Origin: Acidipropionibacterium virtanenii
GTDB lineage: Bacteria > Actinomycetota > Actinomycetes > Propionibacteriales > Propionibacteriaceae
DNA length: 64,000 nucleotides
Direction of reading: 5' to 3'
NCBI RefSeq assembly: GCF_003325455.1
Contig: NZ_CP025198.1
Location: forward strand, 2,294,001-2,358,000
Part shown: positions 1-8,524 of the stretch, one piece after another
How the letters are laid out: each line of letters starts with the position of its first letter
Numbering within the stretch: the stretch's first letter is position 1
Position numbers and translations under genes: made by a program
Notes under the pieces: generated by a model
What the model was told of the DNA's origin: nothing
The model's input: the letters and a program-made list of their open reading frames with translations, nothing else
The model's database searches: none

Positions 1-531
1 CTGATGCGCTACCACTGGGGTCACCAGTGGATGCTGCTGCACTTCATGGCGGCCGGCCTGCTGCTCTTCGAGTACGTCATCGGTCTCGACGAGCTGCCCA
101 CCTCGCTGCCCCATATCGGGCGTCTCGGCTTCATCATCACGGCGATGCCCTTCCACTCCTTCTTCGCCGTCATCACCATGAGCGCCCATCAGATCATCGG
201 TCGCGACTACTACCTCACCCTGTCCGTGCCGTGGGTCAGGGATCTGGCAGCCAACCAGAACCTCGGCGGGCAGGTCACCTGGGCCACCGGCGAGCCACCG
301 ATGGCCGTGGTGCTCCTGGCACTGTGTGTGCAGTGGTTCCTGTCGGACCGGCGCGACCAGCGCCGACTCGACAAGGCCGAGGACGAGGGGCTGGAGGACT
401 CCTTGGGCGCGTACAACGAGATGCTTGCCCGGATGGCGGGCCAGGACGCCGTCGCCGAGGCCGAGGAGACCGCCCACACCCACCGCGACCGGCCCGTCAA
501 CCGGGACGATGAAGGGGCCTCCCAGGCATGA
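1..531 (+). CDS. ctaG: Cytochrome c oxidase assembly protein, CtaG (caa3-type) family, 3' part only
   Basis: The reading frame is already open at base 1, so only the C-terminal ~176 residues are in the window. They contain several hydrophobic segments (for example around FHSFFAVITM) with histidines in a His-rich start (RYHWGHQW), followed by a charged cytoplasmic tail rich in Glu, Asp and Arg. This matches the end of the caa3-type CtaG membrane family, which helps load copper into cytochrome oxidase. The stop codon overlaps the start of the copper ATPase gene (ATGA), so the two are translationally coupled, which supports a copper role. The N-terminal part, and whether a CopD domain is fused, cannot be seen. 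Confidence 0.75.
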   Translation: MMRYHWGHQWMLLHFMAAGLLLFEYVIGLDELPTSLPHIGRLGFIITAMPFHSFFAVITMSAHQIIGRDYYLTLSVPWVRDLAANQNLGGQVTWATGEPPMAVVLLALCVQWFLSDRRDQRRLDKAEDEGLEDSLGAYNEMLARMAGQDAVAEAEETAHTHRDRPVNRDDEGASQA

Positions 532-2735
532 CCCAGGACACCGACGCCCCCGGCCCCGTCTCCCTGCAGATCGGCGGTATGACCTGCTCGGCCTGCGCCA
601 CCCAGATCGAGAAGAGACTGTCGAGCCTCGACGGGGTCAGCGCCGTCGTCAACTACGCCACCGAGCGCGCCACGGTGACCGGGATGACCGGCGCAGAGGC
701 GATCGAGGCCGTCAGACGGACCGGCTACACGGCCGCCCGGACCGGTGACGTCGACCCGGCCGCCCTGGCCGCGGCGCGGATCAACGGGCTGCGCAGGCGC
801 CTCATCGTCGCCACCCTGCTCACCCTGCCTCTGATGGACGTCGGCCTGGTTCTGGCGCTGGCCCCGCAGCTGCGCTTCCCCGGCTGGGACCGGATGCTGG
901 TGGTGCTGGCGCTGCCGGTCGTCGGCTGGTGCGCCTGGCCGTTCCACCGGGCGATGTGGGCGAATCTGCGTCACGGCATCACCTCGATGGACACGCTGGT
1001 CTCCCTGGGGGTGCTCTCCTCCTTCGTCTGGACCGTCATCTCGATGCTGGTCACCGCCCCCGACACCGAGGGCTACTGGCTGGGCTACGGCATCACCCCC
1101 GCCGGAGCAGACACCCTCTACCTGGACGTGGCCGCCGGTGTCACCTGCTTCCTGCTCGCCGGGCGCTATTTCGAGGCCCGGGCGAAACGCACCGCCCGGT
1201 CGGTCCTCGACGCCCTGGGCCAGCTGGCCGCCACCCGTGCCCGGCTGCTGGTCGGCGGCGCCGAGAGGACCGTCCCGGTGTCCCGGCTGCGCCAGGGCGA
1301 TCTCGTCGTGGTGCTGGCCTCCGAGACCGTACCGGCCGACGGCGTCGTCACCGAGGGTGAGACGAGTGTGGACTCGTCGATGATGACCGGGGAGCCGGTA
1401 CCGGTCGACGTCACCGTCGGGGACAGGGTTCTCGGCGGCACTGTGAACCTCACAGGTCGGGTCGTGCTGCGCGCCACCGCCGTCGGCGAGGAGTCCCAGC
1501 TGGCGCAGATGGCCGCCATGGCTGAACAGGCCCAGGCGCGCAAGGCCAATGTCTCCCGGCTCGTCGACAAGGTCGTCGGGGTCTTCGTTCCGGTGGTCCT
1601 GGGGATCGTCGCCATCACCGTCGCCGGCTGGTGGATCAGCGGCGCCGGCCTGCGCCATGCCCTGTCGGCAGGACTGTCGGTGCTGGTGATCGCCTGCCCC
1701 TGCGCCCTGGGCCTGGCCACTCCGACGGCGATGATGGTCGGCGTCGGACGCGGGGGCCGGCTCGGCATCCTCATCAAGGGTCCCGATGCCCTCGAGGCCG
1801 CCGGCCGCATCGACACCGTCGTCCTGGACAAGACCGGCACCGTCACCACCGGCACGATGACGCTGATCTCCCGGGTCTGCGCCGAGGGCGCCGATATGGA
1901 TCGCGTCCACAGATGGGCGGCCTCTCTGGAGGCGGCGTCCACCCACCCGATCGCGGCTGCGGTGGTGAAGTCGTGTCCCGGGCCGGTTCCGGCCTGCACC
2001 GACCATCGGACGGTCGCCGGTGGTGGTCTGCACGGCACCGTGGAGGGCCACCGGGTCATCGTCGGCAGCCCGGAATTCCTGTCCGCACAGGGCCAGGCTC
2101 CGGGCCTCGAACTGGCAGCCGCGGTCGAGGCGGCCCGATCGCAGGCGGAGACGCCGGTGCTGGTCGGCGTCGACGGTCGGGCCGCCGGCGTCCTCGTCCT
2201 GGCCGACACCGTCCGTCCCGAGGCGACCGAGGTGGTGGGCGAGCTCTCCCGGATGGGACTGCGCACGGTCCTGCTGACCGGCGACTCCCGTGCCGCCGCA
2301 CAGCTGGTGGGCGACCGGTTGGGCTGCGACGAGGTGATGTCCCAGGTGACGCCCTCCCGCAAGGCCGAGGTCATCGACCGGCTGCGGGCCGAGGGGCACC
2401 GGGTGGCCATGGTGGGCGACGGGATCAACGACGCCGCCGCGCTGGCGGCGGCAGATCTGGGGCTGGCTCTGGTGACCGGGACCGATATCGCGATGCGCAG
2501 CGCCGACATCATCTGCGTCCGCCACCATCTGGGGGTGGTGCCTGACGCCATCCGGCTGTCGCGCCGCACCAGACGGACCATCCTCGGCAATCTCGTGTGG
2601 GCCTTCGCCTACAACATCGCCGCGATCCCGATCGCCGCGGCCGGGCTGCTCAACCCCCTGATCTCCGGCCTGGCCATGAGCCTGTCGAGCCTCCTGGTCG
2701 TCACCAACTCGCTGAGGCTCAGAAATTTCAGATAG
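528..2735 (+). CDS. copA: Copper-translocating P1B-type ATPase
   Basis: A 735-residue heavy-metal P-type ATPase that pumps Cu(I) across the membrane using ATP. One N-terminal metal-binding domain carries CSAC (residues 20-23). The membrane metal site is CPC at 390-392, which predicts Cu(I)/Ag(I). The phosphorylation motif DKTGT starts at Asp434, the HP dipeptide is at 473-474, and the hinge GDGIND is at 630-635. The actuator TGEP motif is also present. Length is normal for a single-HMA CopA. The start codon overlaps the stop of the ctaG-like gene, so the pair probably serves copper supply or detoxification around cytochrome oxidase. No copper operator was found because the upstream promoter lies outside the window. 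Confidence 0.95.
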   Translation: MTQDTDAPGPVSLQIGGMTCSACATQIEKRLSSLDGVSAVVNYATERATVTGMTGAEAIEAVRRTGYTAARTGDVDPAALAAARINGLRRRLIVATLLTLPLMDVGLVLALAPQLRFPGWDRMLVVLALPVVGWCAWPFHRAMWANLRHGITSMDTLVSLGVLSSFVWTVISMLVTAPDTEGYWLGYGITPAGADTLYLDVAAGVTCFLLAGRYFEARAKRTARSVLDALGQLAATRARLLVGGAERTVPVSRLRQGDLVVVLASETVPADGVVTEGETSVDSSMMTGEPVPVDVTVGDRVLGGTVNLTGRVVLRATAVGEESQLAQMAAMAEQAQARKANVSRLVDKVVGVFVPVVLGIVAITVAGWWISGAGLRHALSAGLSVLVIACPCALGLATPTAMMVGVGRGGRLGILIKGPDALEAAGRIDTVVLDKTGTVTTGTMTLISRVCAEGADMDRVHRWAASLEAASTHPIAAAVVKSCPGPVPACTDHRTVAGGGLHGTVEGHRVIVGSPEFLSAQGQAPGLELAAAVEAARSQAETPVLVGVDGRAAGVLVLADTVRPEATEVVGELSRMGLRTVLLTGDSRAAAQLVGDRLGCDEVMSQVTPSRKAEVIDRLRAEGHRVAMVGDGINDAAALAAADLGLALVTGTDIAMRSADIICVRHHLGVVPDAIRLSRRTRRTILGNLVWAFAYNIAAIPIAAAGLLNPLISGLAMSLSSLLVVTNSLRLRNFR

Positions 2736-2756
2736 TCAGATAGAAGGGGCGAGGTG

Positions 2757-2808
2757 TTCAGCCGAGCGCGGACACAGACCGGTGCCGCAACGCGAGGCCG
2801 GCGACGCC
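2757..2808 (+). repeat. 52-bp imperfect direct repeat, copy A, left of the IS110 element
   Basis: This stretch, starting 22 bases after the copA stop, matches 47 of 52 bases with 4337-4388, in the same orientation. It begins TTCAGCCGAG and contains GGTGCCGCAA in both copies. The two copies bracket the IS110-family transposase gene. With five mismatches it is not a fresh target duplication. It could be a repeated chromosomal element used as target, or the remains of an older duplication. Confidence 0.8.
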
Positions 2809-2836
2809 GTGCCCGACCCCCGACCCTCCCCGCGCG

Positions 2837-4189
2837 ATGCTCCTATGGGTGTCAAGAGGTTTGTTGGGGGTTTTCAAGTTCTGTGAGCCAGTGCGTGTAC
2901 TGGTGGTAGAGGTCGGGGGCGAAGGTCTTGCCACGTTCGAGCCGGGAGAGTGTCGCGTTCGACACTCGCATGTGGTCGGCGGCCTGGAGCTGGGTGATGT
3001 TCAGGGCCTTGCGCCGGGGACCCAGGTCTGTGACGTCGACCGGTGGTCGGGGGTGGACGATCAGGTGGTGCATCTCGCGGGCGACGGCTCGTTTGAGACA
3101 CCGGTTGATCTCGGTCTTGGTCTTGCCCTCCCTGATGCGGCGGGTCTGGTAGCCGATGGTCCGGTGGTCGTTGGACAACCGGTTCTCCACGATCATCTGG
3201 AGGGCCCAGTTGGCCTGACGGTCCCCGGACTTGTTGAGTCGGTGACGGGTGGTCCTGCCTGAGGACGCCGGGACCGGGTTGGTGCCGCACAGGGCGGCGA
3301 ACCCGGCCTCGGTGGTGATGCGTTCGGGGTTGTCCCCGGCGGTGATCAGCAGTTGCGCGGCGGTGACGGGACCCACTCCCCGGGCCTGGAGCAGCCCCGG
3401 GTTGATCTGGGTCACCAGGCGTTTCAGGTCGTCCTCGGCGGCCTGGCTCTGGTCGGCCAGGAACTGGGACCGGCGCGCCAGGCGGGTCAGGGTGGTCCGG
3501 GTGGCCCGGGCGACCTCGTCCTCGCCGGCACGCTGGCGTGCCGCCGCCAGGGCTCGCACCAGCGGCTCGCCGGACATGCCGCGGTAGCGGGCCCGCATCT
3601 CCTCGGGGGCGGTGACCAGCACGGAGCCGATCTGGGCGCCGGCGGCGGTGTGGGCCTTGACCGCCGAGCGGTAGGCCATCATGGTGACCCTCAGGGCCTC
3701 CACCGGCCCGTCGCCGGCCTTGGGGACGACCGGAGCGACCTGGGACAGGGCGGTGCGGGCGGCGGCATAGGCATCGATCTTGTCGGACTTGCCTTTCATC
3801 CGTCGCAGTCGCCTGGCGGGGCGCAGGACCTCCTGGACGGTGATCCCGTCCTTCTGGAGGTGGCGGGTCAGCCCGGCCCCGTAGGAGCCGGTGCCCTCGA
3901 CCCCGACTCGTAGAAGGGGCCCGAGACTGGTGATCCAGGCCTCCAGGGCCCGGTAGCCGGACTCGGTGGTCTGGAACTCGACCGCGCCCAGTTCCTGACC
4001 CGTGACGCTGATGACTGCGGCGTAGTGGGTCTCGGAATGGGTGTCGACCCCGGCGACGACCGGTAGTGGTTGGACTGGAACGTCGGCGCTCATGGCTGGC
4101 AGCCTCCCTGTGAGATGTCACAATGGGAAGCGTCGGCCGGGCAGGCAGACAGCACACCGAGGAGACCTTGGTGTCGGTCATGCTCCTAT
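2837..4189 (-). mobile_element. IS110-family insertion sequence (boundaries tentative)
   Basis: The element is defined by the transposase gene plus a 10-bp identical sequence, ATGCTCCTAT, at 2837-2846 and 4180-4189. IS110 elements lack terminal inverted repeats and often leave only a short duplicated core, so these copies are the best visible candidates for the two junctions. That makes the element about 1.35 kb, near the family size. If correct, only ~86 bases of non-coding sequence precede the transposase start, which is short for an element with a guide RNA, so the right boundary may lie further out. The outer 52-bp repeats are an alternative pair of landmarks. Confidence 0.6.
2852..4093 (-). 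CDS. IS110-family transposase with C-terminal XRE-like helix-turn-helix
   Basis: A 413-residue recombinase. The N-terminal RuvC-like DEDD domain shows Asp17 (GVDTH), Glu66 (GVEGTGSYG), Asp104 and Asp107 (KSDKID). The Tnp_20 domain follows, with GVGPVTA near 239-245 and the serine pair in PASSG (277-278), where the nucleophilic serine of this family lies. Residues ~360-400 (ALNITQLQAADHMRVSNATL, then SRLERGK) read as an XRE/Cro-type helix-turn-helix, which is not part of the standard IS110 architecture. The frame is intact, so the element may be active. It points away from lipA. A good ribosome-binding site (AGGGAGG) lies upstream of the ATG. Confidence 0.9.
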   Translation of the reverse strand: MSADVPVQPLPVVAGVDTHSETHYAAVISVTGQELGAVEFQTTESGYRALEAWITSLGPLLRVGVEGTGSYGAGLTRHLQKDGITVQEVLRPARRLRRMKGKSDKIDAYAAARTALSQVAPVVPKAGDGPVEALRVTMMAYRSAVKAHTAAGAQIGSVLVTAPEEMRARYRGMSGEPLVRALAAARQRAGEDEVARATRTTLTRLARRSQFLADQSQAAEDDLKRLVTQINPGLLQARGVGPVTAAQLLITAGDNPERITTEAGFAALCGTNPVPASSGRTTRHRLNKSGDRQANWALQMIVENRLSNDHRTIGYQTRRIREGKTKTEINRCLKRAVAREMHHLIVHPRPPVDVTDLGPRRKALNITQLQAADHMRVSNATLSRLERGKTFAPDLYHQYTHWLTELENPQQTS

Positions 4190-4336
4190 CAAGTCATGCC
4201 CGGCCGGCCCACGCTTCATACCCGCCGCCGGGTGGACACATCGTTCGAAGGACAGGCCCCAAGGGGCCGTCAGGGGAGTCAAGAGTCACACCCGGCAACA
4301 GGCCACTTACATTCTCGGTGGGGAGGCAGCGAGCCC

Positions 4337-4388
4337 TTCAGCCGAGTGCGGACACAGACTGGTGCCGCAAGGCGAGGCCAGCGACACC
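4337..4388 (+). repeat. 52-bp imperfect direct repeat, copy B, right of the IS110 element
   Basis: Partner of the repeat at 2757-2808. The five differences are at offsets 11, 24, 35, 44 and 50. It lies 74 bases upstream of the chosen lipA start, so it could also contribute to the lipA leader. Confidence 0.8.
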
Positions 4389-4428
4389 AACCAGATGTCT
4401 GCGGCTGCCGCCGCTACGAGGGGGCGCT

Positions 4429-4446
4429 GGGGGAGTCGCCTCCCCC
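4429..4446 (+). promoter_or_regulatory. Perfect 7-bp hairpin just upstream of lipA
   Basis: GGGGGAG (4429-4435) and CTCCCCC (4440-4446) are exact complements around a TCGC loop. The stem ends 15 bases before the chosen GTG start of lipA and 3 bases before the alternative ATG at 4450. It may be a rho-independent stop for transcripts entering from the left, or it may limit access to the lipA ribosome-binding region. There is no T-tract. Confidence 0.5.
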
Positions 4447-4461
4447 GCTATGGTGGGCGTT

Positions 4462-5451
4462 GTGAGTGTCGAAGCTGACGGAAGGCGCCTGCTGCGCGTC
4501 GAGGTGAAGAACGCCCAGACCCCGATCGAGAACAAGCCGAAGTGGATCCGCACCACGGCGACGATGGGCCCGGAGTACCGCGACATGCGCCGGCGCATGA
4601 AGGACACCGATCTGCACACCGTCTGCCAGGAGGCGGGGTGCCCCAACATCTTCGAGTGCTGGGAGGATCGGGAGGCCACCTTCCTCATCGGTGGCGACAA
4701 GTGCACCAGGCGCTGCGACTTCTGTCAGATCGCCTCGGCCAAGCCTGACGGCTACGACACCGACGAGCCTCACCGGGTGGCGGCGTCCGTGCATCAGATG
4801 GGGCTGCGCTACGCCACGGTCACCAGCGTCTGCCGCGATGACCTGCCCGATGAGGGAGCCTGGCTGTGCGCCGAGACGATCCGGCAGATCCACGGCGCCA
4901 ACCCCGGCGTAGGCGTCGAGATGCTCGCCCAGGACTTCTCCGGGCGCCCCGAACTGCTCGATCAGGTCTTCGAGGCCGGCCCCGAGGTCTTCGGTCACAA
5001 CCTGGAGACGGTGCCGCGCATCTTCAAGCGGATCCGGCCCGGGTTCCGCTACGACCGCTCCCTGGAGGTGCTTCAGCGCGCCCATGACCACGGCATGGTC
5101 ACCAAGTCCAATCTCATCCTCGGGATGGGCGAGACCCGTGAGGAGGTCTCCGAGGCGATGCAGGCCCTGCACGACGCCGACACGGATCTGCTCACCATCA
5201 CCCAGTACCTGCGCCCCAACGCGCACCTGCACCCGATCGACCGCTGGGTCACCCCCCAGGAGTTCGACGAGCTGGCCGAGGAGGCCGAGGAGATCGGTTT
5301 CGTCGGGGTCATGAGCGGTCCGCTGGTGCGCTCCTCCTACCGGGCCGGGCGGCTCTACCGTCAGGCGATGGAGGCCCGCGGGCAGACTCCGGTGACCATC
5401 GTCACCGGCTACCGGGACGGCCGACGGCCGGCCCCCTTCGCGGCACGGTAG
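4462..5451 (+). CDS. lipA: Lipoyl synthase (radical SAM)
   Basis: LipA inserts two sulfurs into octanoyl groups on E2 subunits and GcvH. The auxiliary cluster motif CX4CX5C is at Cys55, 60 and 66. The radical-SAM motif CX3CX2C is at Cys81, 85 and 88. The C-terminal RSSYRAG carries the conserved serine. I chose GTG 4462, which gives 329 residues beginning with the actinobacterial pattern [15 protein letters not shown] 4450 adds four residues and is an alternative. No lipB is visible upstream, where the IS110 element sits, so the usual lipB-lipA pairing is absent or interrupted here. DUF4191 follows, as in mycobacteria. Confidence 0.95.
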   Translation: MSVEADGRRLLRVEVKNAQTPIENKPKWIRTTATMGPEYRDMRRRMKDTDLHTVCQEAGCPNIFECWEDREATFLIGGDKCTRRCDFCQIASAKPDGYDTDEPHRVAASVHQMGLRYATVTSVCRDDLPDEGAWLCAETIRQIHGANPGVGVEMLAQDFSGRPELLDQVFEAGPEVFGHNLETVPRIFKRIRPGFRYDRSLEVLQRAHDHGMVTKSNLILGMGETREEVSEAMQALHDADTDLLTITQYLRPNAHLHPIDRWVTPQEFDELAEEAEEIGFVGVMSGPLVRSSYRAGRLYRQAMEARGQTPVTIVTGYRDGRRPAPFAAR

Positions 5452-5500
5452 TATAAGGGGTCGCCCACATCCGAACCCTGATACATCACTGGAGTCGTCC

Positions 5501-6268
5501 ATGCCCAAGAGCCAGGCCGCCAAGGAGCTTGCAGCTAAGCAGAAGGCCGAGGCCAAGGCTGCCAAGGAGCGTCGCAAGAATTCCGACAACCCCAAGGACT
5601 GGGGCACCTGGAAGCAGCTCGTAGAGACCTTCAAGATGACCCGCAAGGCCGACCCCTCGGTCACTTGGTGGGTGCTGGGGGCCGTGCTGGTTCCGATCGT
5701 GGTCTTCGTGGTGCTCGGGATCATCATCACGCCCTGGTGGATGTGGCTGGTCGTCGGTATCTTCGCCGGTGCGGCCTGCGGCATGTGGATCTTCAGCCGG
5801 CGGGCCCGCAGGTCCATGTACACCCGTTTCAAGGGCCAGCCCGGATCCGCCGAGGTGGCGCTGTCCCAGCTCGACAAGAAGAAGTGGACCACCACCCCGG
5901 CCATCGCGGTCTCCCGCCAGCAGGACGTCATCCACCGTGCTCTCGGCCCCGGCGGGCTCGTCCTGGTGGGCGAGGGTCACGGGAACGGGCTCCGCAAGCT
6001 GATGGCCGAGGAGAAGCACCGCCACGAGCAGGTCGCCTACGGCGTCGCCGTCATCACCATCACCATGGGCGAGGGCAAGGACCAGATCCCCCTGGAGCAG
6101 CTGGACAAGAAGATCAAGAAGCTGCCGAAGACCCTTGACGACGCCAGGATCAACGAGGTCCGCTCGCGCCTGAAGGCCCTCGACGCGATGCGCCCGAGGA
6201 TCCCGGTCCCCAAGGGCCCGATGCCCACCTCGACGAAGGGCGCCCGCAATTCGATGCGGGGTCGCTGA
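5501..6268 (+). CDS. DUF4191 integral membrane protein
   Basis: A 255-residue protein with a Lys/Ala-rich N-terminus (residues 1-30), two adjacent membrane helices (about 57-77 and 79-99) and a ~150-residue basic cytoplasmic C-terminal domain. This is the DUF4191 family, found next to lipA across actinobacteria (in Mycobacterium tuberculosis the neighbour of lipA). Function is unknown. GGAG stands nine bases before the ATG. The next gene begins three bases after its stop, so the two are co-transcribed. Confidence 0.9.
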   Translation: MPKSQAAKELAAKQKAEAKAAKERRKNSDNPKDWGTWKQLVETFKMTRKADPSVTWWVLGAVLVPIVVFVVLGIIITPWWMWLVVGIFAGAACGMWIFSRRARRSMYTRFKGQPGSAEVALSQLDKKKWTTTPAIAVSRQQDVIHRALGPGGLVLVGEGHGNGLRKLMAEEKHRHEQVAYGVAVITITMGEGKDQIPLEQLDKKIKKLPKTLDDARINEVRSRLKALDAMRPRIPVPKGPMPTSTKGARNSMRGR

Positions 6269-6271
6269 TCG

Positions 6272-8086
6272 GTGGCCGCCTCGATCAATATCCTCAACGC
6301 CGAGCACGTCACCAAGACGTTCGGCACCCGAGTGGTCCTCGATGACCTCTCTCTGGGACTGTCCAGCGGGGAGGTCATCGGTGTGGTGGGACGCAACGGG
6401 GACGGCAAGTCCACCCTGCTCGGGATCCTGACCGGAACCGTGGAGCCCGATGCGGGATCGGTGACCCGGACCGGATCGGTGTCGATCGGCCTGCTGGCTC
6501 AGGCCGAGACCCCGGTCCCCGGCCAGACCGTCCGCGATCTCGTCGTGCAGGGCCGCCCCGATCATGTCTGGGCCTCCGACCCGGCGGCCCGGCCGATCGT
6601 CGAGCAGATGCTCGCCGACATCGATCTGGACTCGGCCACCTCCGAGCTGTCCGGCGGTGAGCGGCGGCGCGCGGCCCTGGTGGCCCTGATGCTCGGCGAC
6701 CACGATCTGCTGGTTCTCGACGAGCCCACGAATCATCTGGACGTCGAGGCGGTGGCCTGGCTCGCCGGGCACCTGCGCGCCCTGCGGGCCCACGGCGTCG
6801 CGATGCTCATCGTCTCCCACGACCGCTGGTTCCTCGACGAGGTGTGCAATCGGGTCTGGGAGGTTCACGACGCCACCGTGGACGCCTATGACGGCGGATA
6901 CGCCGCCTACACCCTGGCCCGTGCCGAGAGGTCCCGGCAGGCCGCCGCCAATGAGGCACGGCGCCGGAATCTGGTGCGCAAGGAGCTGGCCTGGCTGCGC
7001 CGCGGAGCTCCGGCCCGCACCTCCAAGCCCCGGTTCCGCATCGACGCCGCGAACGCCCTGATCGCCGACGTCCCCGATCCTCGCGACAAGCTCGAGCTCG
7101 CCCGGTTCTCCGCCAGCCGGCTCGGCAAGGACGTCTTCGATCTCGACGACGTCACCCTCACACTGCCCGACGGGCGAAGCCTGCTGAAGCATCTCACCTG
7201 GTCGATCGGCCCCGGAGACCGGATCGGCCTGGTCGGCGTCAACGGGGCCGGCAAGTCCACCCTCCTCAATCTCCTCGATCAGCTGATCGAACCGACCTCA
7301 GGACGGGTCAAGCAGGGGAAGACGCTGCACATCGCCCACCTCACCCAGGAGGTCCACGAGCTGGACGCCGACCGTCCTGAGGGACGCGAGACGGTGCTCG
7401 ATTCCGTCCAGCGACTGCGCCAGGAGACCACGCTCGCCACCGGGCGCGAGACCGGTGCAGGCAACCTGCTGGAGGATTTCGGCTTCACCGGTCAGCGCCT
7501 GGTGACCCGGGTCGGCGACCTGTCGGGCGGTGAGAAGCGCCGTCTCCAGCTGCTGCGGCTGCTCATCGAGGAGCCCAATGTGCTGCTGCTGGACGAGCCC
7601 ACCAATGATCTGGACATCGACACCCTGCGGGTCGTGGAGGACTATCTGGACACCTGGCCCGGCACCCTCATCGTGGTCACCCACGACCGGTACTTCCTGG
7701 AACGGGTCTGCGACGTCACCTACGCACTGATGGGGGACGGGTCCTGCGTCCTGCTGCCGGGCGGCATCGACCAGTATCTCGAGGCCCGGGAGCACCGCGA
7801 GGCGGGCCCGTCGAAATCCCAGCAGGTTGGCAGCTCCGCCGACCCGTCGGCCCCCGGGCCGTCCTCGGCCCGACTGCGCCGGGCCCGCAAGGACATGGCC
7901 CGCCTGGAGGGCCAGATCTCCCGGGCCCGCCATGATCTCGACGGCATCCACGAGGAGATGGCCAGGGTGGCCACCGACTTCGTGAAGCTCAACGAGCTCC
8001 AGCAGGACGCCTCCCGCCTGGAGACGCGGATCGATGATCTGGAGAACGCCTGGCTGGAGGCCGGGGAGCTCATCGAGGAGGCGTGA
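6272..8086 (+). CDS. ABC-F family ATP-binding protein (Uup-like, two ATPase domains)
   Basis: A 604-residue soluble protein with two ATP-binding cassettes and no membrane segment. The first half has GRNGDGKST, LSGGERRR and LDEPTNHLD. The second has GVNGAGKST, LSGGEKRR and LDEPTNDLD. The linker between them is rich in Arg/Lys and the C-terminal ~70 residues form a coiled coil, as in Uup-type ABC-F proteins that act on the ribosome or on branched DNA. GTG is used as start, just after the DUF4191 stop. The last 17 bases overlap the 3' end of the convergent CBS gene. Antibiotic resistance is not implied by sequence alone. Confidence 0.9.
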   Translation: MAASINILNAEHVTKTFGTRVVLDDLSLGLSSGEVIGVVGRNGDGKSTLLGILTGTVEPDAGSVTRTGSVSIGLLAQAETPVPGQTVRDLVVQGRPDHVWASDPAARPIVEQMLADIDLDSATSELSGGERRRAALVALMLGDHDLLVLDEPTNHLDVEAVAWLAGHLRALRAHGVAMLIVSHDRWFLDEVCNRVWEVHDATVDAYDGGYAAYTLARAERSRQAAANEARRRNLVRKELAWLRRGAPARTSKPRFRIDAANALIADVPDPRDKLELARFSASRLGKDVFDLDDVTLTLPDGRSLLKHLTWSIGPGDRIGLVGVNGAGKSTLLNLLDQLIEPTSGRVKQGKTLHIAHLTQEVHELDADRPEGRETVLDSVQRLRQETTLATGRETGAGNLLEDFGFTGQRLVTRVGDLSGGEKRRLQLLRLLIEEPNVLLLDEPTNDLDIDTLRVVEDYLDTWPGTLIVVTHDRYFLERVCDVTYALMGDGSCVLLPGGIDQYLEAREHREAGPSKSQQVGSSADPSAPGPSSARLRRARKDMARLEGQISRARHDLDGIHEEMARVATDFVKLNELQQDASRLETRIDDLENAWLEAGELIEEA

Positions 8087-8519
8087 GGCCCTCGGCTGTG
8101 GACACGTAGTTCATCAGGTGGTCGCGCTCGTCCTGGAGCTGGTCGAGCCTGTTCTTGACGACGTCGCCGATGCTCACGATGTTGATCAGCCTGCCGGCCT
8201 CGACGACGGGGATGTGCCGGATCCTCTGCTCTGTCATGACCCGTGCGACGTCCTCGAGATCGGCGCCCGGGGAGCAGGTGGTGACCTCGGTCACCATGAT
8301 CGTGGCCACTGCCTGTTCGAGCAGGGCCGGGTCGGTGGCGAGATGGCGCACGACGTCGCGTTCCGAGACGATGCCGTCGATACGGCCGGCGGAGTCGCTG
8401 ACCACGGCGCAGCCGATGTTGAGATCGGCGAGGGTGTTGAGAAGGTCGCCGACGGTGATGGTGGTGGCGACGGTGACGACGTTGGTACCGCGCTTGCGGA
8501 GGACCTCGGAGATGATCAT
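8070..8519 (-). CDS. Two-CBS-domain protein
   Basis: A ~149-residue protein made of two CBS modules (about 5-60 and 70-125) and a short tail, the size of stand-alone nucleotide-sensing CBS proteins. The second module shows the usual ending (IRHIPVVEAGRLINIVSIGDVV). I chose ATG 8519 because a promoter-like pair lies immediately upstream and no Shine-Dalgarno is visible, so the mRNA is probably leaderless. TTG 8525 would add two residues. It overlaps tail to tail with the ABC-F gene. A palindrome inside the promoter spacer suggests repression by a dimeric regulator. Confidence 0.88.
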   Translation of the reverse strand: MIISEVLRKRGTNVVTVATTITVGDLLNTLADLNIGCAVVSDSAGRIDGIVSERDVVRHLATDPALLEQAVATIMVTEVTTCSPGADLEDVARVMTEQRIRHIPVVEAGRLINIVSIGDVVKNRLDQLQDERDHLMNYVSTAEGLTPPR

Positions 8520-8524
8520 GTGCA

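Larger units (their letters stand above)
4094..4461. other. Non-coding region between IS110 transposase and lipA
   Basis: No gene is supported in these 368 bases. They hold the 5' leader of the IS110 transposase, a small stem (4155-4162 with 4166-4173, loop AGA), the 10-bp repeat at 4180-4189, the second 52-bp repeat at 4337-4388 and a hairpin just before lipA. The stretch next to the transposase start is where IS110-group elements usually encode their guide (bridge) RNA. That assignment is inference. An upstream-extended frame of lipA runs through here, but it has no family-like sequence. Confidence 0.6.

Noticed and set aside
210-2528. A 772-residue open frame on the minus strand opposite copA
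   Set aside because: Its composition is typical of the reverse complement of a GC-rich gene and no family motif appears. copA on the other strand is certain.
4123-4461. N-terminal extension of lipA by more than 100 residues
   Set aside because: The extra sequence runs through the IS110 end and the 52-bp repeat and does not resemble LipA.
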